64,000 nucleotides of DNA, from contig NZ_BMIH01000003.1 in NCBI RefSeq assembly GCF_014641735.1, positions 310,001-374,000 on the forward strand, given 5' to 3'. The DNA is from Sphingomonas metalli. GTDB taxonomy: Bacteria; Pseudomonadota; Alphaproteobacteria; Sphingomonadales; Sphingomonadaceae. The position numbers were made by a program, and so were the translations under genes. The notes beneath the pieces are model-generated. The model had not been told where the DNA came from. It saw only the letters and a program-made list of their open reading frames with translations, and ran no database searches. This document shows, piece after piece, positions 37,730 to 46,530 of the stretch (its first letter is position 1; each line of letters opens with the position of its first letter).

Positions 37730-38491
37730 TCACTCCGCAAGGAAATCGGCGATGGCCTGACCGAGCTCGGGCTTGACGACGCTGCTCATATGGTTGCCCG
37801 GCACCGCGACATAGCGCCCGTCCGGCAGCGCATGGGCGAGCTCGGCCGCCGAGCCGTTGTCATCGTCGTCGACGCCTGCGACGACCAGCACCGGCTGCGC
37901 GATGGCGGCGATCGCCTCCGCGGGCGTATCGACGAAGGTCTGGAGAACGCCGAGCAGCGCCTTGGGGTCGCCACCCGTCGTCTTGAGAAACGCCGCCGCC
38001 AGCCATTCGGGCGAGCCGCGGACATGCCCGTCGGGATCGGCGAGGATGCGGGTGAAATGATCCACCCGCCGCCCGGTATGGAGCAGTCCGTCGAGCCCCA
38101 TGCCCGCGATCACCACGCGGCGCGGCGTCGCTCCGGTCGCGAGCATCCGCGCGGTCGTGCGGGCGCCGAGCGAATAGCCGCCGAGGTCGTAGTCGGTCAG
38201 GCCCAGATGCGCGACCAGCGCATGGCCGTCGCGGGTCAGCGCGTCGGGCAGATAGGCGGCAAGATCGTGCGGCCGGTCGCTGTCGCCATGCGCGCGCAGG
38301 TCCGGCATGATGACGCGAAAGCCCCTGGCGGCGATCAGCGCGGCGTGGCCGTAGCGGATCCAGTTGGTCCAGGCGTTGGAGAAATAGCCGTGGATCAGCA
38401 CCACCGGCCGCCCCTCGCCAACCTCCCGCCACGCGATGCGCGTGCCGTCGAAGGAGGAGAAGACGCGCGGTTCGGTTGCGGTGGTGGCCAT
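37730..38491 (-). CDS. Alpha/beta hydrolase
   Basis: A 253-residue serine hydrolase. VLIHGYFSNAWTNW forms the oxyanion region. The nucleophile elbow is GGYSLGAR. VVAGVDDDDNGSAAELA gives the acid region and PGNHMSSVVKPELGQAI the catalytic histidine. The start at 38491 (MATTATEPRVFSSFDGTRIAW) is at the edge of the fold; a longer frame runs through a palindromic element and is not credible. The substrate is unknown. It reads in the same direction as the M2 peptidase gene, with 25 bases between them. Confidence 0.85.
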   Translation of the reverse strand: MATTATEPRVFSSFDGTRIAWREVGEGRPVVLIHGYFSNAWTNWIRYGHAALIAARGFRVIMPDLRAHGDSDRPHDLAAYLPDALTRDGHALVAHLGLTDYDLGGYSLGARTTARMLATGATPRRVVIAGMGLDGLLHTGRRVDHFTRILADPDGHVRGSPEWLAAAFLKTTGGDPKALLGVLQTFVDTPAEAIAAIAQPVLVVAGVDDDDNGSAAELAHALPDGRYVAVPGNHMSSVVKPELGQAIADFLAE

Positions 38492-38566
38492 GGGGGCGCT
38501 GTAGCGGGGGATGGGCGGAAGGCGAAGGGGTGAAGAGCCGGCATAGCCGCCCTCCCTTCCCCAATC

Positions 38567-38649
38567 CGTCATCCCGGCGCAGGCCGGGATCTTCCTGTGG
38601 CGGCCACAGCGCTCTCCCCGCAAAGGCCCCAGCCTTCGCTGGGGCGACG
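38567..38649. repeat. Family A palindromic element
   Basis: CGTCATCCCGGCGCAGGCCG, then a variable centre, then CCCCAGCCTTCGCTGGGGCG. It occupies the gap between pckA and the hydrolase gene. Confidence 0.8.
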
Positions 38650-38705
38650 GAGGTTCAAAGCCCGAGTGGTGGGTTGGCGAGAGGGCAACTCCCGCCACGC
38701 CCCCC

Positions 38706-40304
38706 TCACGCCACGCTGGGCGCAGCCTTCCGCACGCCTTCGTCGACATGCTCCGCGAACTGCGCGAAATTCTCGACGAACAGGTCGACGAGCTTCGCCG
38801 CGGTCGCGTCATAGGCGGCTTTGTCCGCCCAGGTGTCGCGCGGGTCGAGGATCGCCGGGTCGACGCCCGGCACCGCCACCGGCACCTTGAAGCCGAAATT
38901 GGGATCGGTGCGGAACTCGGCATCCTTGAGCGAGCCGTCGAGCGCGGCGTTGAGCAGCGCGCGGGTCGCCTTGATCGGCATCCGCCGGCCGGTGCCGTAT
39001 TTGCCGCCGGTCCAGCCCGTGTTGACCAGCCAGCAGTCCACCCCGCCCCTGGCGATCCGCTCCTTCAGGAGATTGCCGTAGACCGAGGGATGCCGCGGCA
39101 TGAAGGGCGCGCCGAAACAGGTGGAGAAGGTCGCATCGGGCTCGGTCACGCCGATCTCGGTCCCGGCGACCCGGGCGGTATAGCCCGACAGGAAATGGTA
39201 CATCGCCTGGTCGGGCGTCAGCTTCGCGATCGGCGGCAGGATGCCATAGGCGTCCGCCGTCAGCATCACGATGTTCTTGGGCACCGCACCCATATTCTCG
39301 TCGGACGCATTGGGGATGAAGTCGATCGGATAGGCGCCGCGGCTGTTCTCGGCGAGGCTGTTGTCGTCGAGGTCGAGCTGGCGCGTGACGGGGTCCATCA
39401 CGACATTCTCGAGCACGGTGCCAAAGCGCTTGGTGGTCGCGAAGATCTCCGGCTCGGCATCGGCCGACAGGCGGATCATCTTGGCGTAGCAACCGCCCTC
39501 GAAATTGAAGACCGCGGTGTCGGACCAGCCGTGCTCGTCGTCGCCGATCAGCGTGCGCGCCGGGTCCGCCGACAGCGTCGTCTTGCCGGTGCCGGACAGG
39601 CCGAAGAACACCGCCGTATCCCCAGCCGGGCCCATATTGGCCGAACAGTGCATCGGCATCACGCCCGTCTCAGGCAGCAGATAGTTGAGGATGCCGAACA
39701 CCGACTTCTTCATCTCGCCGGCATAGGCGGTGCCGCCGATCAGGATCAGCTTCTCGGTCAGGTTGACCGCGATCACCGTCTCGCTGCGGCAGCCGTGCCG
39801 CTCCGGATCGGCCTGGAAGCTGGGGAGGTCGATGATCGTATAGTCGGGCACGAACTTGCGCAGGTCCTGCTCCTCCGGCCGGACCAGCATCGTCCGGATG
39901 AACAGGTTGTGCCATGCCAGCTCGTTGATCACGCGCACCCGGACGCGATGTTCGGGCTGCGAGCCGCCGTAGAGATCCTGGACGAACAGCGTCTCGCGGC
40001 TGCCCAGCGCGGCGAGGAAATCGGCCTTCAGCGCGGCGAAATGCGCCGGCTCCATCGCCTTGTTCGACTTGCCCCACCAGATCGTGTCCGCGGTCGCGGC
40101 ATCCTTGACGATGAACTTGTCCTGCGCGGACCGGCCGGTGTGGCGCCCCGTCTCGACCACCAGCGGGCCGTCGGCGGAGAGCTTGCCCTCGCCGCGCGCG
40201 ACGGCGGTCTCGACCAGCCGTGCGGTGACCATGTTCCAGTCGAGGTCGGCGCGGGTCTCGATCCCCTGGGCGGACAGACCGAATTCAGGAATGCGCTCGT
40301 TCAT
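38706..40304 (-). CDS. pckA: Phosphoenolpyruvate carboxykinase (ATP)
   Basis: Converts oxaloacetate and ATP to phosphoenolpyruvate, the entry to gluconeogenesis. [14 protein letters not shown] is the P-loop and [11 protein letters not shown] the second metal site. [18 protein letters not shown] is near the C-terminus. I place the start at the ATG at 40304 (MNERIPEFG), because GGGGA is better spaced to it. An ATG at 40307 and a TTG at 40310 immediately upstream are alternatives; the product is 532-534 residues. It is divergent from chvI, a fixed arrangement in alphaproteobacteria, with a 14-base palindrome in the shared promoter region. Confidence 0.95.
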   Translation of the reverse strand: MNERIPEFGLSAQGIETRADLDWNMVTARLVETAVARGEGKLSADGPLVVETGRHTGRSAQDKFIVKDAATADTIWWGKSNKAMEPAHFAALKADFLAALGSRETLFVQDLYGGSQPEHRVRVRVINELAWHNLFIRTMLVRPEEQDLRKFVPDYTIIDLPSFQADPERHGCRSETVIAVNLTEKLILIGGTAYAGEMKKSVFGILNYLLPETGVMPMHCSANMGPAGDTAVFFGLSGTGKTTLSADPARTLIGDDEHGWSDTAVFNFEGGCYAKMIRLSADAEPEIFATTKRFGTVLENVVMDPVTRQLDLDDNSLAENSRGAYPIDFIPNASDENMGAVPKNIVMLTADAYGILPPIAKLTPDQAMYHFLSGYTARVAGTEIGVTEPDATFSTCFGAPFMPRHPSVYGNLLKERIARGGVDCWLVNTGWTGGKYGTGRRMPIKATRALLNAALDGSLKDAEFRTDPNFGFKVPVAVPGVDPAILDPRDTWADKAAYDATAAKLVDLFVENFAQFAEHVDEGVRKAAPSVA

Positions 40305-40342
40305 CATCAATCCCCAACAATTCTACCGATGCGATCTTCTGC

Positions 40343-40356
40343 CGCATACGTATGCG
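40343..40356. promoter_or_regulatory. 14-base perfect palindrome between pckA and chvI
   Basis: CGCATACGTATGCG is an exact palindrome 39 bases before the pckA start and 84 bases before chvI. It is a candidate operator for either gene; the regulator is unknown. Confidence 0.6.
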
Positions 40357-40440
40357 CTTAGGAGCGGGTTCCCGACCGGTCAATCGCGCTGACCCTTCTG
40401 TGCGGTTGAGCGTGTCCCCGCTTTGGACTAGTCGCCGGGC

Positions 40441-41145
40441 ATGACGGCCACGATCGCCCTGGTCGACGACGACCGCAACATCCTGACCTCGGTGTCGATC
40501 GCGCTCCAGGCGGAGGGTTTCCTGACCCGCGTCTATTCGGACGGCGAGGCGGCGCTCAAGGCACTGGCGGACAATCCGCCGGACCTGGCGATCTTCGACG
40601 TGAAGATGCCGCGGATGGACGGGCTGGAACTGCTGCGCCGGCTGCGCGAGCGCCAGTCGACCCCGGTGATCTTCCTCACCTCCAAGGATGACGAGCTCGA
40701 CGAGGCGCTGGGCCTCGCGATGGGCGCGGACGACTATATCGCCAAGCCCTTCTCGCAGCGGCTGCTGATCGCGCGCATCCGCGCGATCCTGCGCCGGACC
40801 GAGGCGCACCAGCCGAGCGGCGAGGACACGGCGGAGCCGGCACCCGCCCTGGAGCGCGGACGGCTGCTGATGGACCCGGCCCGCCACCGCGTCACCTGGA
40901 ACGGGCAGCCGGTCACGCTCACGGTCACCGAGTTCCTGATCCTCGAGACCCTGGCGCAGCGGCCGGGCGTGGTGAAGACGCGCAATCAGCTGATGGATGC
41001 CGCCTATCAGGACGACATCTATGTCGACGACCGCACCATCGACAGCCACATCAAGCGGGTGCGCCGCAAGTTCCGCGAAGCCGATCCCAGCTTCGACGCC
41101 ATCGAGACGCTCTACGGTGCCGGATACCGTTTTTCGGACGACTGA
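40441..41145 (+). CDS. chvI: Response regulator ChvI (OmpR family)
   Basis: A 234-residue DNA-binding response regulator. The receiver has the acidic pocket DDD at 9-11, the phosphoacceptor Asp53 in [10 protein letters not shown], and Lys102 in IAKPF. The C-terminal winged helix has [18 protein letters not shown], and [16 protein letters not shown] for DNA recognition. It works with ChvG in the acid/envelope-stress system known from Rhizobiales and conserved upstream of hprK-rapZ. The coding end overlaps the start of chvG by 29 bases. Confidence 0.94.
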   Translation: MTATIALVDDDRNILTSVSIALQAEGFLTRVYSDGEAALKALADNPPDLAIFDVKMPRMDGLELLRRLRERQSTPVIFLTSKDDELDEALGLAMGADDYIAKPFSQRLLIARIRAILRRTEAHQPSGEDTAEPAPALERGRLLMDPARHRVTWNGQPVTLTVTEFLILETLAQRPGVVKTRNQLMDAAYQDDIYVDDRTIDSHIKRVRRKFREADPSFDAIETLYGAGYRFSDD

Positions 41146-42691
41146 CCTCGCCGAGGAGGGGCGCGACCTCGCGCTGCGCTGGTCCGGCCGGGTCTCGCTG
41201 ACCGTCCGCATCCTCGCGGTCAACATCATCGCGCTGCTGCTGCTGGCGGGCGGCTTCTTCTATCTCGATTCCTATCGCAGCCGGGTGGTTGACAACCGGG
41301 TCAGCCAGGCGGCGCGCGAGGCCCGGCTGATGGGCGAGGCGCTGGCGGCGGCGCCGGCCGACCGCGACGCGTTGCTCGCGCGACTGGCCCACGATACCGG
41401 CGCACGCATCCGGATCATGGCGCGCGACGGCCGGATCACCGCCGACAGCCGCGCGCTGGGCGTGCGCAACTTCGTGTTGCAGGACCCCGATCGCGAAGGG
41501 CTCGACCAGCGCATCGCCCGCTTCCTGGACGGGGCGATCGACACGGTGGTCGATGCCGAGCGCCCGCCCCTCTATCGCGAGCGGACCGATCCGGTCGAAT
41601 GGCCCGATGTCGAGGCCGCGCGCCGGCACGGCATCGTCGCCGCGACCGTGTGGCGCGCGCCGGACCGCACCCCGGTGATCACCGCCGCGGCGCGACTGCC
41701 GGACCGGTCGGTGGTGCTCACCGCCAACAACACGCGCTCGATCACCCGCACGGTGCGGCTGGAACGGTTCCGGCTGAGCGTCGTGCTGCTCTGCGTCACC
41801 ATCGTCTCGGTGCTGCTGTCGCTGTTCCTCGCCCGCACGATCGTTCGCCCGCTGCGCCGGCTGGCGCGCGCGGCGGTGCGGGTACGGCTGGGCCGGGCGC
41901 GGGAGGTGGTGGTGCCGCGCCTGCCCTCCCGCCGCGACGAGCTGGGGATGCTGGCGCGCGCGCTGTCGGACATGAGCCTCGCGCTGCGCGCCCGCATCGA
42001 CGCGACCGAGGCCTTCGCCGCCGACGTCACGCACGAGCTCAAGAACCCCCTCGCCTCGCTGCGTTCGGCCGTCGACGGACTGGGCCGGATCACCGATCCC
42101 GCCCTCCAGGCGCAGCTGATCGCGATCGTCCAGGACGATGTCCACCGGCTCGACCGGCTGATCACCGACATCTCGGAAGCCTCGCGCCTCGACGCGCAGC
42201 TGAGCCGCGCCGAGTTCGAGCCGGTCGATCTCGGCGCGATGATCGAAGGCCTGATCGCGCAGCGCGAGGCGCGCGGGCCGGCGCGGGACGTGCGCTATCG
42301 CTTCGTCCGTAACGGTGCGACGCCGCTGGTCGTGCGCGGCGAGGGCGCGCGGCTGGAGCGGGTGTTCGAGAACCTGCTCGACAACGCCCTCTCCTTCTCC
42401 CCCGATGGCGGCATGATCGCGATCGAGGGGCGGGTCGAGGACGACGACCTGATCCTGTCGGTCGAGGACGACGGCCCCGGGGTTCCCGCCGAATCGCGCG
42501 AAGCCATCTTCCGCCGCTTCCAGTCGATCCGCCCGGAGGGCGAGGCGTTCGGCCGGCATTCGGGCCTCGGCCTCGCGATCGCGCGCACGATCGTCGAGGG
42601 CCATGGCGGTGCGATCGCCGCCGAGGCGCGGCCGGACGGGGCGCGAGGCGCGCGCTTCGTCGTCCGGCTGCCCGCGGCGGAGCGCGGCTGA
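41117..42691 (+). CDS. chvG: Sensor histidine kinase ChvG
   Basis: A 524-residue membrane kinase, partner of ChvI. The GTG at 41117 inside the end of chvI is my start ([21 protein letters not shown]); no downstream in-frame start keeps the first helix. Two transmembrane segments ([16 protein letters not shown], and [18 protein letters not shown] after about 180 residues) enclose a periplasmic sensor, and HAMP follows. The phosphoacceptor is His306 in [14 protein letters not shown]. The HATPase has [21 protein letters not shown] and SGLGLAIA. Its stop overlaps the start of hprK by one base. Confidence 0.92.
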   Translation: MPDTVFRTTDLAEEGRDLALRWSGRVSLTVRILAVNIIALLLLAGGFFYLDSYRSRVVDNRVSQAAREARLMGEALAAAPADRDALLARLAHDTGARIRIMARDGRITADSRALGVRNFVLQDPDREGLDQRIARFLDGAIDTVVDAERPPLYRERTDPVEWPDVEAARRHGIVAATVWRAPDRTPVITAAARLPDRSVVLTANNTRSITRTVRLERFRLSVVLLCVTIVSVLLSLFLARTIVRPLRRLARAAVRVRLGRAREVVVPRLPSRRDELGMLARALSDMSLALRARIDATEAFAADVTHELKNPLASLRSAVDGLGRITDPALQAQLIAIVQDDVHRLDRLITDISEASRLDAQLSRAEFEPVDLGAMIEGLIAQREARGPARDVRYRFVRNGATPLVVRGEGARLERVFENLLDNALSFSPDGGMIAIEGRVEDDDLILSVEDDGPGVPAESREAIFRRFQSIRPEGEAFGRHSGLGLAIARTIVEGHGGAIAAEARPDGARGARFVVRLPAAERG

Positions 42692-43116
42692 TGGGCTCCG
42701 GCGGCGCGCTGACCCTCCACGCCTCCACCGTCGCGATCGACGGGCGCGCGGTGATGCTGACGGGCGCCTCGGGGGCAGGCAAGTCCGACCTCGCGCTGCG
42801 GCTGATCGACCGCGGCGCGCTGCTCGTCAGCGACGACTATACCGTCGTCCGGCGCGAGGCCGATGCGCTGATCGCCGCCCCGCCCGCGACGATCCGCGGA
42901 CGGATCGAGGTCCGTGGGCTGGGCATCGCGGAGCTGCTCGCGGCGGGCGACACGCCGGTAGCGCTGGTCGTGCGGCTCGGCGCGGCGGCGGAACGCATGC
43001 CCGAACGCGAGTGGTGCGAGATCGCCGGGGTTCGGCTACGCAGCCTGGCCCTCGATCCCTTTACCGCGTCTGCCCCCATCAAGGTCGAGATCGCCCTTCG
43101 CCAGGAGCTGCCATGA
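42691..43116 (+). CDS. hprK: HPr kinase/phosphorylase, short alphaproteobacterial form
   Basis: 141 residues, containing only the kinase domain: Walker A LTGASGAGKSDLALRL, VSDDYTVV and the signature IEVRGLGIAEL. Firmicute HprK is about twice as long because of an N-terminal domain that is absent here; this truncation is normal in alphaproteobacteria, where phosphorylation of HPr at serine controls regulatory rather than transport functions. It is translationally coupled on both sides: TGATG with chvG, ATGA with rapZ. Confidence 0.93.
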   Translation: MGSGGALTLHASTVAIDGRAVMLTGASGAGKSDLALRLIDRGALLVSDDYTVVRREADALIAAPPATIRGRIEVRGLGIAELLAAGDTPVALVVRLGAAAERMPEREWCEIAGVRLRSLALDPFTASAPIKVEIALRQELP

Positions 43117-44036
43117 GCGAGCCGCAGGATATCCTGATCATCACCGGCATGTCCGGCGCGGGCAAGTCGACCGTGCTGAAGACGCTGGAGGACCTGGGCT
43201 GGGAGGTAGTCGACAACCTGCCGCTGACCCTGCTCGACCGGCTGCTCGACACGCCGCTGCCGGCGGGCGCGGACGGGCGGCGGGTGCCGCTGGCCGTCGG
43301 GCTGGGGGTGCGGACCCGCGACTTCGACCCGGACCGGATCGTCGAGCGGATCCGCCATCTGTCCGAGTCGACCGCGCTGCGGGTCGGCACGATGTTTCTC
43401 GATTGCGCGGGCACCGAACTGGCGCGCCGCTATGCCGAGACGCGGCGGCGACACCCGCTGGCGCAGGACCGGCCCGCCCAGGACGGCATCGCGCGCGAGC
43501 GCGAACTGCTGCGCCCCTTGCGTGACTTCGCCAACCGGCTGATCGACACGACCGACCTCAACGCCCATGCGCTCGGTCTCCAGATTCGATCCACCTTCGG
43601 CGCGGTGGCGGCTGCGGAAGGGCCGGTGCTGACCGTCACCTCCTTCGGCTTCGCCCGCGGCCTGCCGCGTGACGCGGACCTCGTCTTCGACATGCGCTTC
43701 CTGCGCAATCCGCACTGGGTCCCGGCGCTGAAGCCCGGCACCGGCCTCGATCCCGACGTCGCCGCCTATGTCGCGGGTGATCCCGCCTACGAGCCCGCCG
43801 TTTCGCGTATCGAAGAGCTGCTGGCGCTCCTCCTCCCGCGCTATCGGGCGGAGGGGAAGTCCTATGTGTCGATCGCGATCGGCTGTACCGGGGGGAGACA
43901 CCGCTCGGTCCATGTCGCCGACCGGATCGCGCGCTTCTTGTGCGATGCAGGATTTTCGCCCACAGTCGTGCATCGTGATTTGAAGGCCGCTCCGCAGGAC
44001 TCGCTCGAAGGTCCACCGGCGGCCCGGCAGGATTAG
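43113..44036 (+). CDS. rapZ: RapZ-type P-loop nucleotide-binding protein
   Basis: A 307-residue protein of the RapZ/YvcJ family. In E. coli it is an adaptor that directs RNase E to GlmZ sRNA; in alphaproteobacteria its role is less clear. The start ATG overlaps the hprK stop. Walker A is GMSGAGKSTVLKTLEDLGWE, followed by VVDNLPL. The C-terminal domain has SFGFARGLPRDADLVFDMRFLRNP and IAIGCTGGRHRSVHVADRIA, the cysteine- and glycine-rich motif of the family. Confidence 0.92.
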   Translation: MSEPQDILIITGMSGAGKSTVLKTLEDLGWEVVDNLPLTLLDRLLDTPLPAGADGRRVPLAVGLGVRTRDFDPDRIVERIRHLSESTALRVGTMFLDCAGTELARRYAETRRRHPLAQDRPAQDGIARERELLRPLRDFANRLIDTTDLNAHALGLQIRSTFGAVAAAEGPVLTVTSFGFARGLPRDADLVFDMRFLRNPHWVPALKPGTGLDPDVAAYVAGDPAYEPAVSRIEELLALLLPRYRAEGKSYVSIAIGCTGGRHRSVHVADRIARFLCDAGFSPTVVHRDLKAAPQDSLEGPPAARQD

Positions 44037-44051
44037 GTAGCATATCCGGTT

Positions 44052-44459
44052 ATGATCGGTCTGGTTCTGGTGACGCATGGGCGGCTCGCCGACGAGTTCG
44101 TGACCGCGATGGTCCATGTCGTCGGCCCGCAGGAGCGCGTGGCGACGATCGCGATCGGCCCGGACGATGACATGGAGGAGCGGCGGCAGGACATCGCCGC
44201 CGCGATCGCCGCGGTCGACATGGGACGCGGGGTGATCGTGCTGACCGATCTGTTCGGCGGCACCCCCTCCAACCTCGCGATCAGCCTGATGGAGCGCGGC
44301 CGGGTGGAGGTGATCGCGGGCATGAACCTGCCGATGCTGATCCGACTCGGCTCGGCCCGCAAGGCGATGAAGGTGGTCGACGCCGTCGCCGCCGCGCGCG
44401 AGGCGGGCCGCAAATATATCTCCGTCGCCTCCGAGGTGCTGGGAGAGGCCGCCGCGTGA
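44052..44459 (+). CDS. PTS IIA component, mannose/fructose-specific type (EIIA-Man-like)
   Basis: A 135-residue EIIA-Man fold protein. The phosphorylated histidine is His9 in LVLVTHGRLADEF; LTDLFGGTPSNLA is the family block. No EIIB/C/D gene is present, so it is probably a regulatory phosphoacceptor of HPr rather than part of a sugar transporter, as proposed for the alphaproteobacterial PTS. It overlaps ptsH by four bases (start-stop overlap). Confidence 0.92.
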   Translation: MIGLVLVTHGRLADEFVTAMVHVVGPQERVATIAIGPDDDMEERRQDIAAAIAAVDMGRGVIVLTDLFGGTPSNLAISLMERGRVEVIAGMNLPMLIRLGSARKAMKVVDAVAAAREAGRKYISVASEVLGEAAA

Positions 44460-44725
44460 CCGTCACTCGCACCGTCACCATCGCCAATCGCCGCGGACTC
44501 CATGCCCGCGCCAGCGCCAAGTTCGTCACCCTCGCCTCCGGCCTGCCCTGCGAGGTCGAGGTGAAGAAGGACGACGGCGCGGTCACCGGCACTTCGATCA
44601 TGGGGCTGATGATGCTGGGCGCGGCGATGGGCGACACCATCACCATCACCGCCAGCGGCGACGGCGCCGAGGATGCGGTCGGTCGGCTGGTCGAGCTGGT
44701 CGAGGCGAAGTTCGGCGAGGATTGA
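44456..44725 (+). CDS. ptsH: Phosphocarrier protein HPr
   Basis: An 89-residue HPr. His16 in NRRGLHARASAKFV is the PEP-dependent site, and Ser47 in VTGTSIMGLMMLGA corresponds to the regulatory serine modified by HprK, encoded two genes upstream of the IIA gene. Start at GTG 44456, overlapping the IIA stop. Enzyme I is not in the window. A family C palindromic element follows. Confidence 0.94.
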   Translation: MTVTRTVTIANRRGLHARASAKFVTLASGLPCEVEVKKDDGAVTGTSIMGLMMLGAAMGDTITITASGDGAEDAVGRLVELVEAKFGED

Positions 44726-44781
44726 GGGCGGGCGCGCGATCGCGCGCGACAGTCAAGTAAACGGCAGCTCCCGCAACCATT

Positions 44782-44880
44782 CGTCACCCCGGACTTGTTC
44801 CGGGGTCCACCGTCCCGCAAGAACAATCGCCGGATCATGGGCGGCACAGTGGATGCCGGGACAAGCCCGGCATGACGTAG
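44782..44880. repeat. Family C palindromic element
   Basis: CGTCACCCCGGACTTGTTCC at the left and GGATGCCGGGACAAGCCCGG followed by CATGACG at the right are inverted. It fills much of the 233-base gap after ptsH. Confidence 0.8.
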
Positions 44881-44958
44881 AAGGCGTGGGGAGTTTCGGT
44901 CCTCGCCAACCGCATCACACCCTAGGCCCCGCCCGAAACCCGGTGTAGCGCGAACGGC

Positions 44959-45759
44959 ATGCCCCGCCAGATCACCGCCTATTCCAACCCGCTCGTCAAA
45001 AGCGTCCGCGACCTGCGTGACAAGCGGCACCGGCGCGAGCAGCGCCGCTTCCTCGCCGAGGGGTTGCGCATCCTGACCGAGGCGCGCGAGGCGGGGCGGC
45101 TGCCCGTCCTCCTCTTCTTCGCCGCGCAAAGCGCCGGCCATCCGCTTGTCGGCACGCTCGTCGCGGCGGTCGAGGCGGCGGGCGGCGAGGCGATCGAGAC
45201 GACCCCCGACATCCTCTCCAAACTCTCGGGCAAGGACAATCCGCAGGCGGTGGTCGGCGTGTTCGAGGAGTTCGACACGCCGCTCGCCGCGATCGACCGG
45301 CAGGCGGCGGGGATCTGGCTGGTTGCGGAGCGGCTGCGCGATCCCGGCAATCTCGGCACCATCCTGCGCACCGGCGACGCGGTCGGCGCGGGCGGGCTGA
45401 TCCTGATCGGCGAGTGCGTCGACCCCTTCTCGGTCGAGGCGGTGCGCGCGAGCATGGGCGCATTGTTCACCGTGCCGGTGGTGCGCAGCGAGTGGCAGCC
45501 GTTCCTCGACTGGCTGCGACTGGGGCCGGGGCAGCTGGTCGGCCTCAGCCTCGACACCGATCACGACTATCGCTCGGCACGCTATACCGCCCCGACCTTC
45601 CTCCTCACCGGCAACGAGGCGCAGGGGATGCCCGACGAATATGCCGCGGCGTGCGACCTCCTCGTCAAGATCCCGATGCTCGGCAAGGCCGACAGCCTCA
45701 ACGCGGCGGTCGCCACCGCGGTGATGGCCTATGAGGTGCTGGCGCAACAGCGCGGGTGA
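44959..45759 (+). CDS. TrmH/SpoU family RNA 2'-O-methyltransferase
   Basis: A 266-residue SPOUT-fold methyltransferase. The N-terminal substrate-binding part has NPLVKSVRDLRDKRHRRE and FLAEGLRIL. The catalytic domain has ERLRDPGNLGTILRTGDAVG (motif 1), LTGNEAQGMPDE (motif 2) and the knot KIPMLGKADSLNAAVATA (motif 3). It methylates ribose in tRNA or rRNA; the target nucleoside cannot be read from sequence. It stands alone, convergent with the AAA ATPase gene (nine bases apart). Confidence 0.92.
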   Translation: MPRQITAYSNPLVKSVRDLRDKRHRREQRRFLAEGLRILTEAREAGRLPVLLFFAAQSAGHPLVGTLVAAVEAAGGEAIETTPDILSKLSGKDNPQAVVGVFEEFDTPLAAIDRQAAGIWLVAERLRDPGNLGTILRTGDAVGAGGLILIGECVDPFSVEAVRASMGALFTVPVVRSEWQPFLDWLRLGPGQLVGLSLDTDHDYRSARYTAPTFLLTGNEAQGMPDEYAAACDLLVKIPMLGKADSLNAAVATAVMAYEVLAQQRG

Positions 45760-45768
45760 GAGTGGCGC

Positions 45769-46530
45769 TCATGCCAGCATCGCCTCGATCGTGCCCGCGG
45801 GATCGAGGATGAACTCGCGGTAGAGCCGGTAATGCGGAAGCTCCTCGATGCTGACCGGGTCGAGCCCTGCCGGCGTCATCGACAGAAGGCGCGCTCCGGG
45901 CAGCGCCATCAGGATCGGCGAGTGGGTCGCCATGATGACCTGTGCGTTGGCGCCGGACTGGATCGTCCGGAGAATGCGCAGGAAGTCGAACTGGCGCCGC
46001 GGCGACAACGCCGACTCCGGCTCGTCGAAGAAGAAGATGCCCTGCCGCCCGCACCGCTCGCCGAAAAAGCGGAGGAAGCCCTCGCCATGCGAGAAGGAGA
46101 GGAAATCGGGCGGCGCGGCCCCAACCTCCAGCGCGGCCTGATCGAGATAGCGCGCGACCGAGAAGAAGCTTTCCGCGCGGAAGAACCAGCCCTGCCCCAC
46201 CTTGGGCAGCCAGCTCAAGCGAAGCGCTGGCGCGAGGACATCGCCATTCGTCTCGACCGCCGCGCTGTGATCCATCGGGCGATACCCGGGACCGCCACCC
46301 GCCGGATCGAAGCCGGCCGCGGCGGCCAGCCCCTCGATCAGCGTCGACTTGCCGACGCCGTTCTCGCCGACGATGATCGTCACCGGCGCATCGAAGTCGA
46401 GCGCGAAATCCCCGTCGCGGAACAGCGGCAGGTCGAACGGATAGGGGCGATCCGGCGGGATGCGCGCCGGGTCGAGGCGCACCCGCTTCAGATAAGGCGA
46501 TGGCAGCGTCGTCCGATACTGCCGCGCCAT
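45769..46530 (-). CDS. AAA family (SMC/ABC-like) ATPase
   Basis: A 253-residue ATPase of the COG3910-like group. Walker A is VGENGVGKSTLIEGLA near residue 55, SHGEGFLRFFGER an ABC-type signature, GIFFFDEPESALSPRRQ the Walker B, and MATHSPILMALPG the H-loop. No partner domain or coiled coil is present. It overlaps the rmuC start by one base (both minus strand), so the two are probably co-expressed, but its function is not established. Relatives sometimes sit with recombination or defence genes. Confidence 0.8.
   Translation of the reverse strand: MARQYRTTLPSPYLKRVRLDPARIPPDRPYPFDLPLFRDGDFALDFDAPVTIIVGENGVGKSTLIEGLAAAAGFDPAGGGPGYRPMDHSAAVETNGDVLAPALRLSWLPKVGQGWFFRAESFFSVARYLDQAALEVGAAPPDFLSFSHGEGFLRFFGERCGRQGIFFFDEPESALSPRRQFDFLRILRTIQSGANAQVIMATHSPILMALPGARLLSMTPAGLDPVSIEELPHYRLYREFILDPAGTIEAMLA

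Noticed and set aside
38492-38923. N-terminal extension of the alpha/beta hydrolase
   Set aside because: It reads through a family A palindromic element and into the end of pckA, and shows the repeat-encoded peptide pattern rather than a domain.
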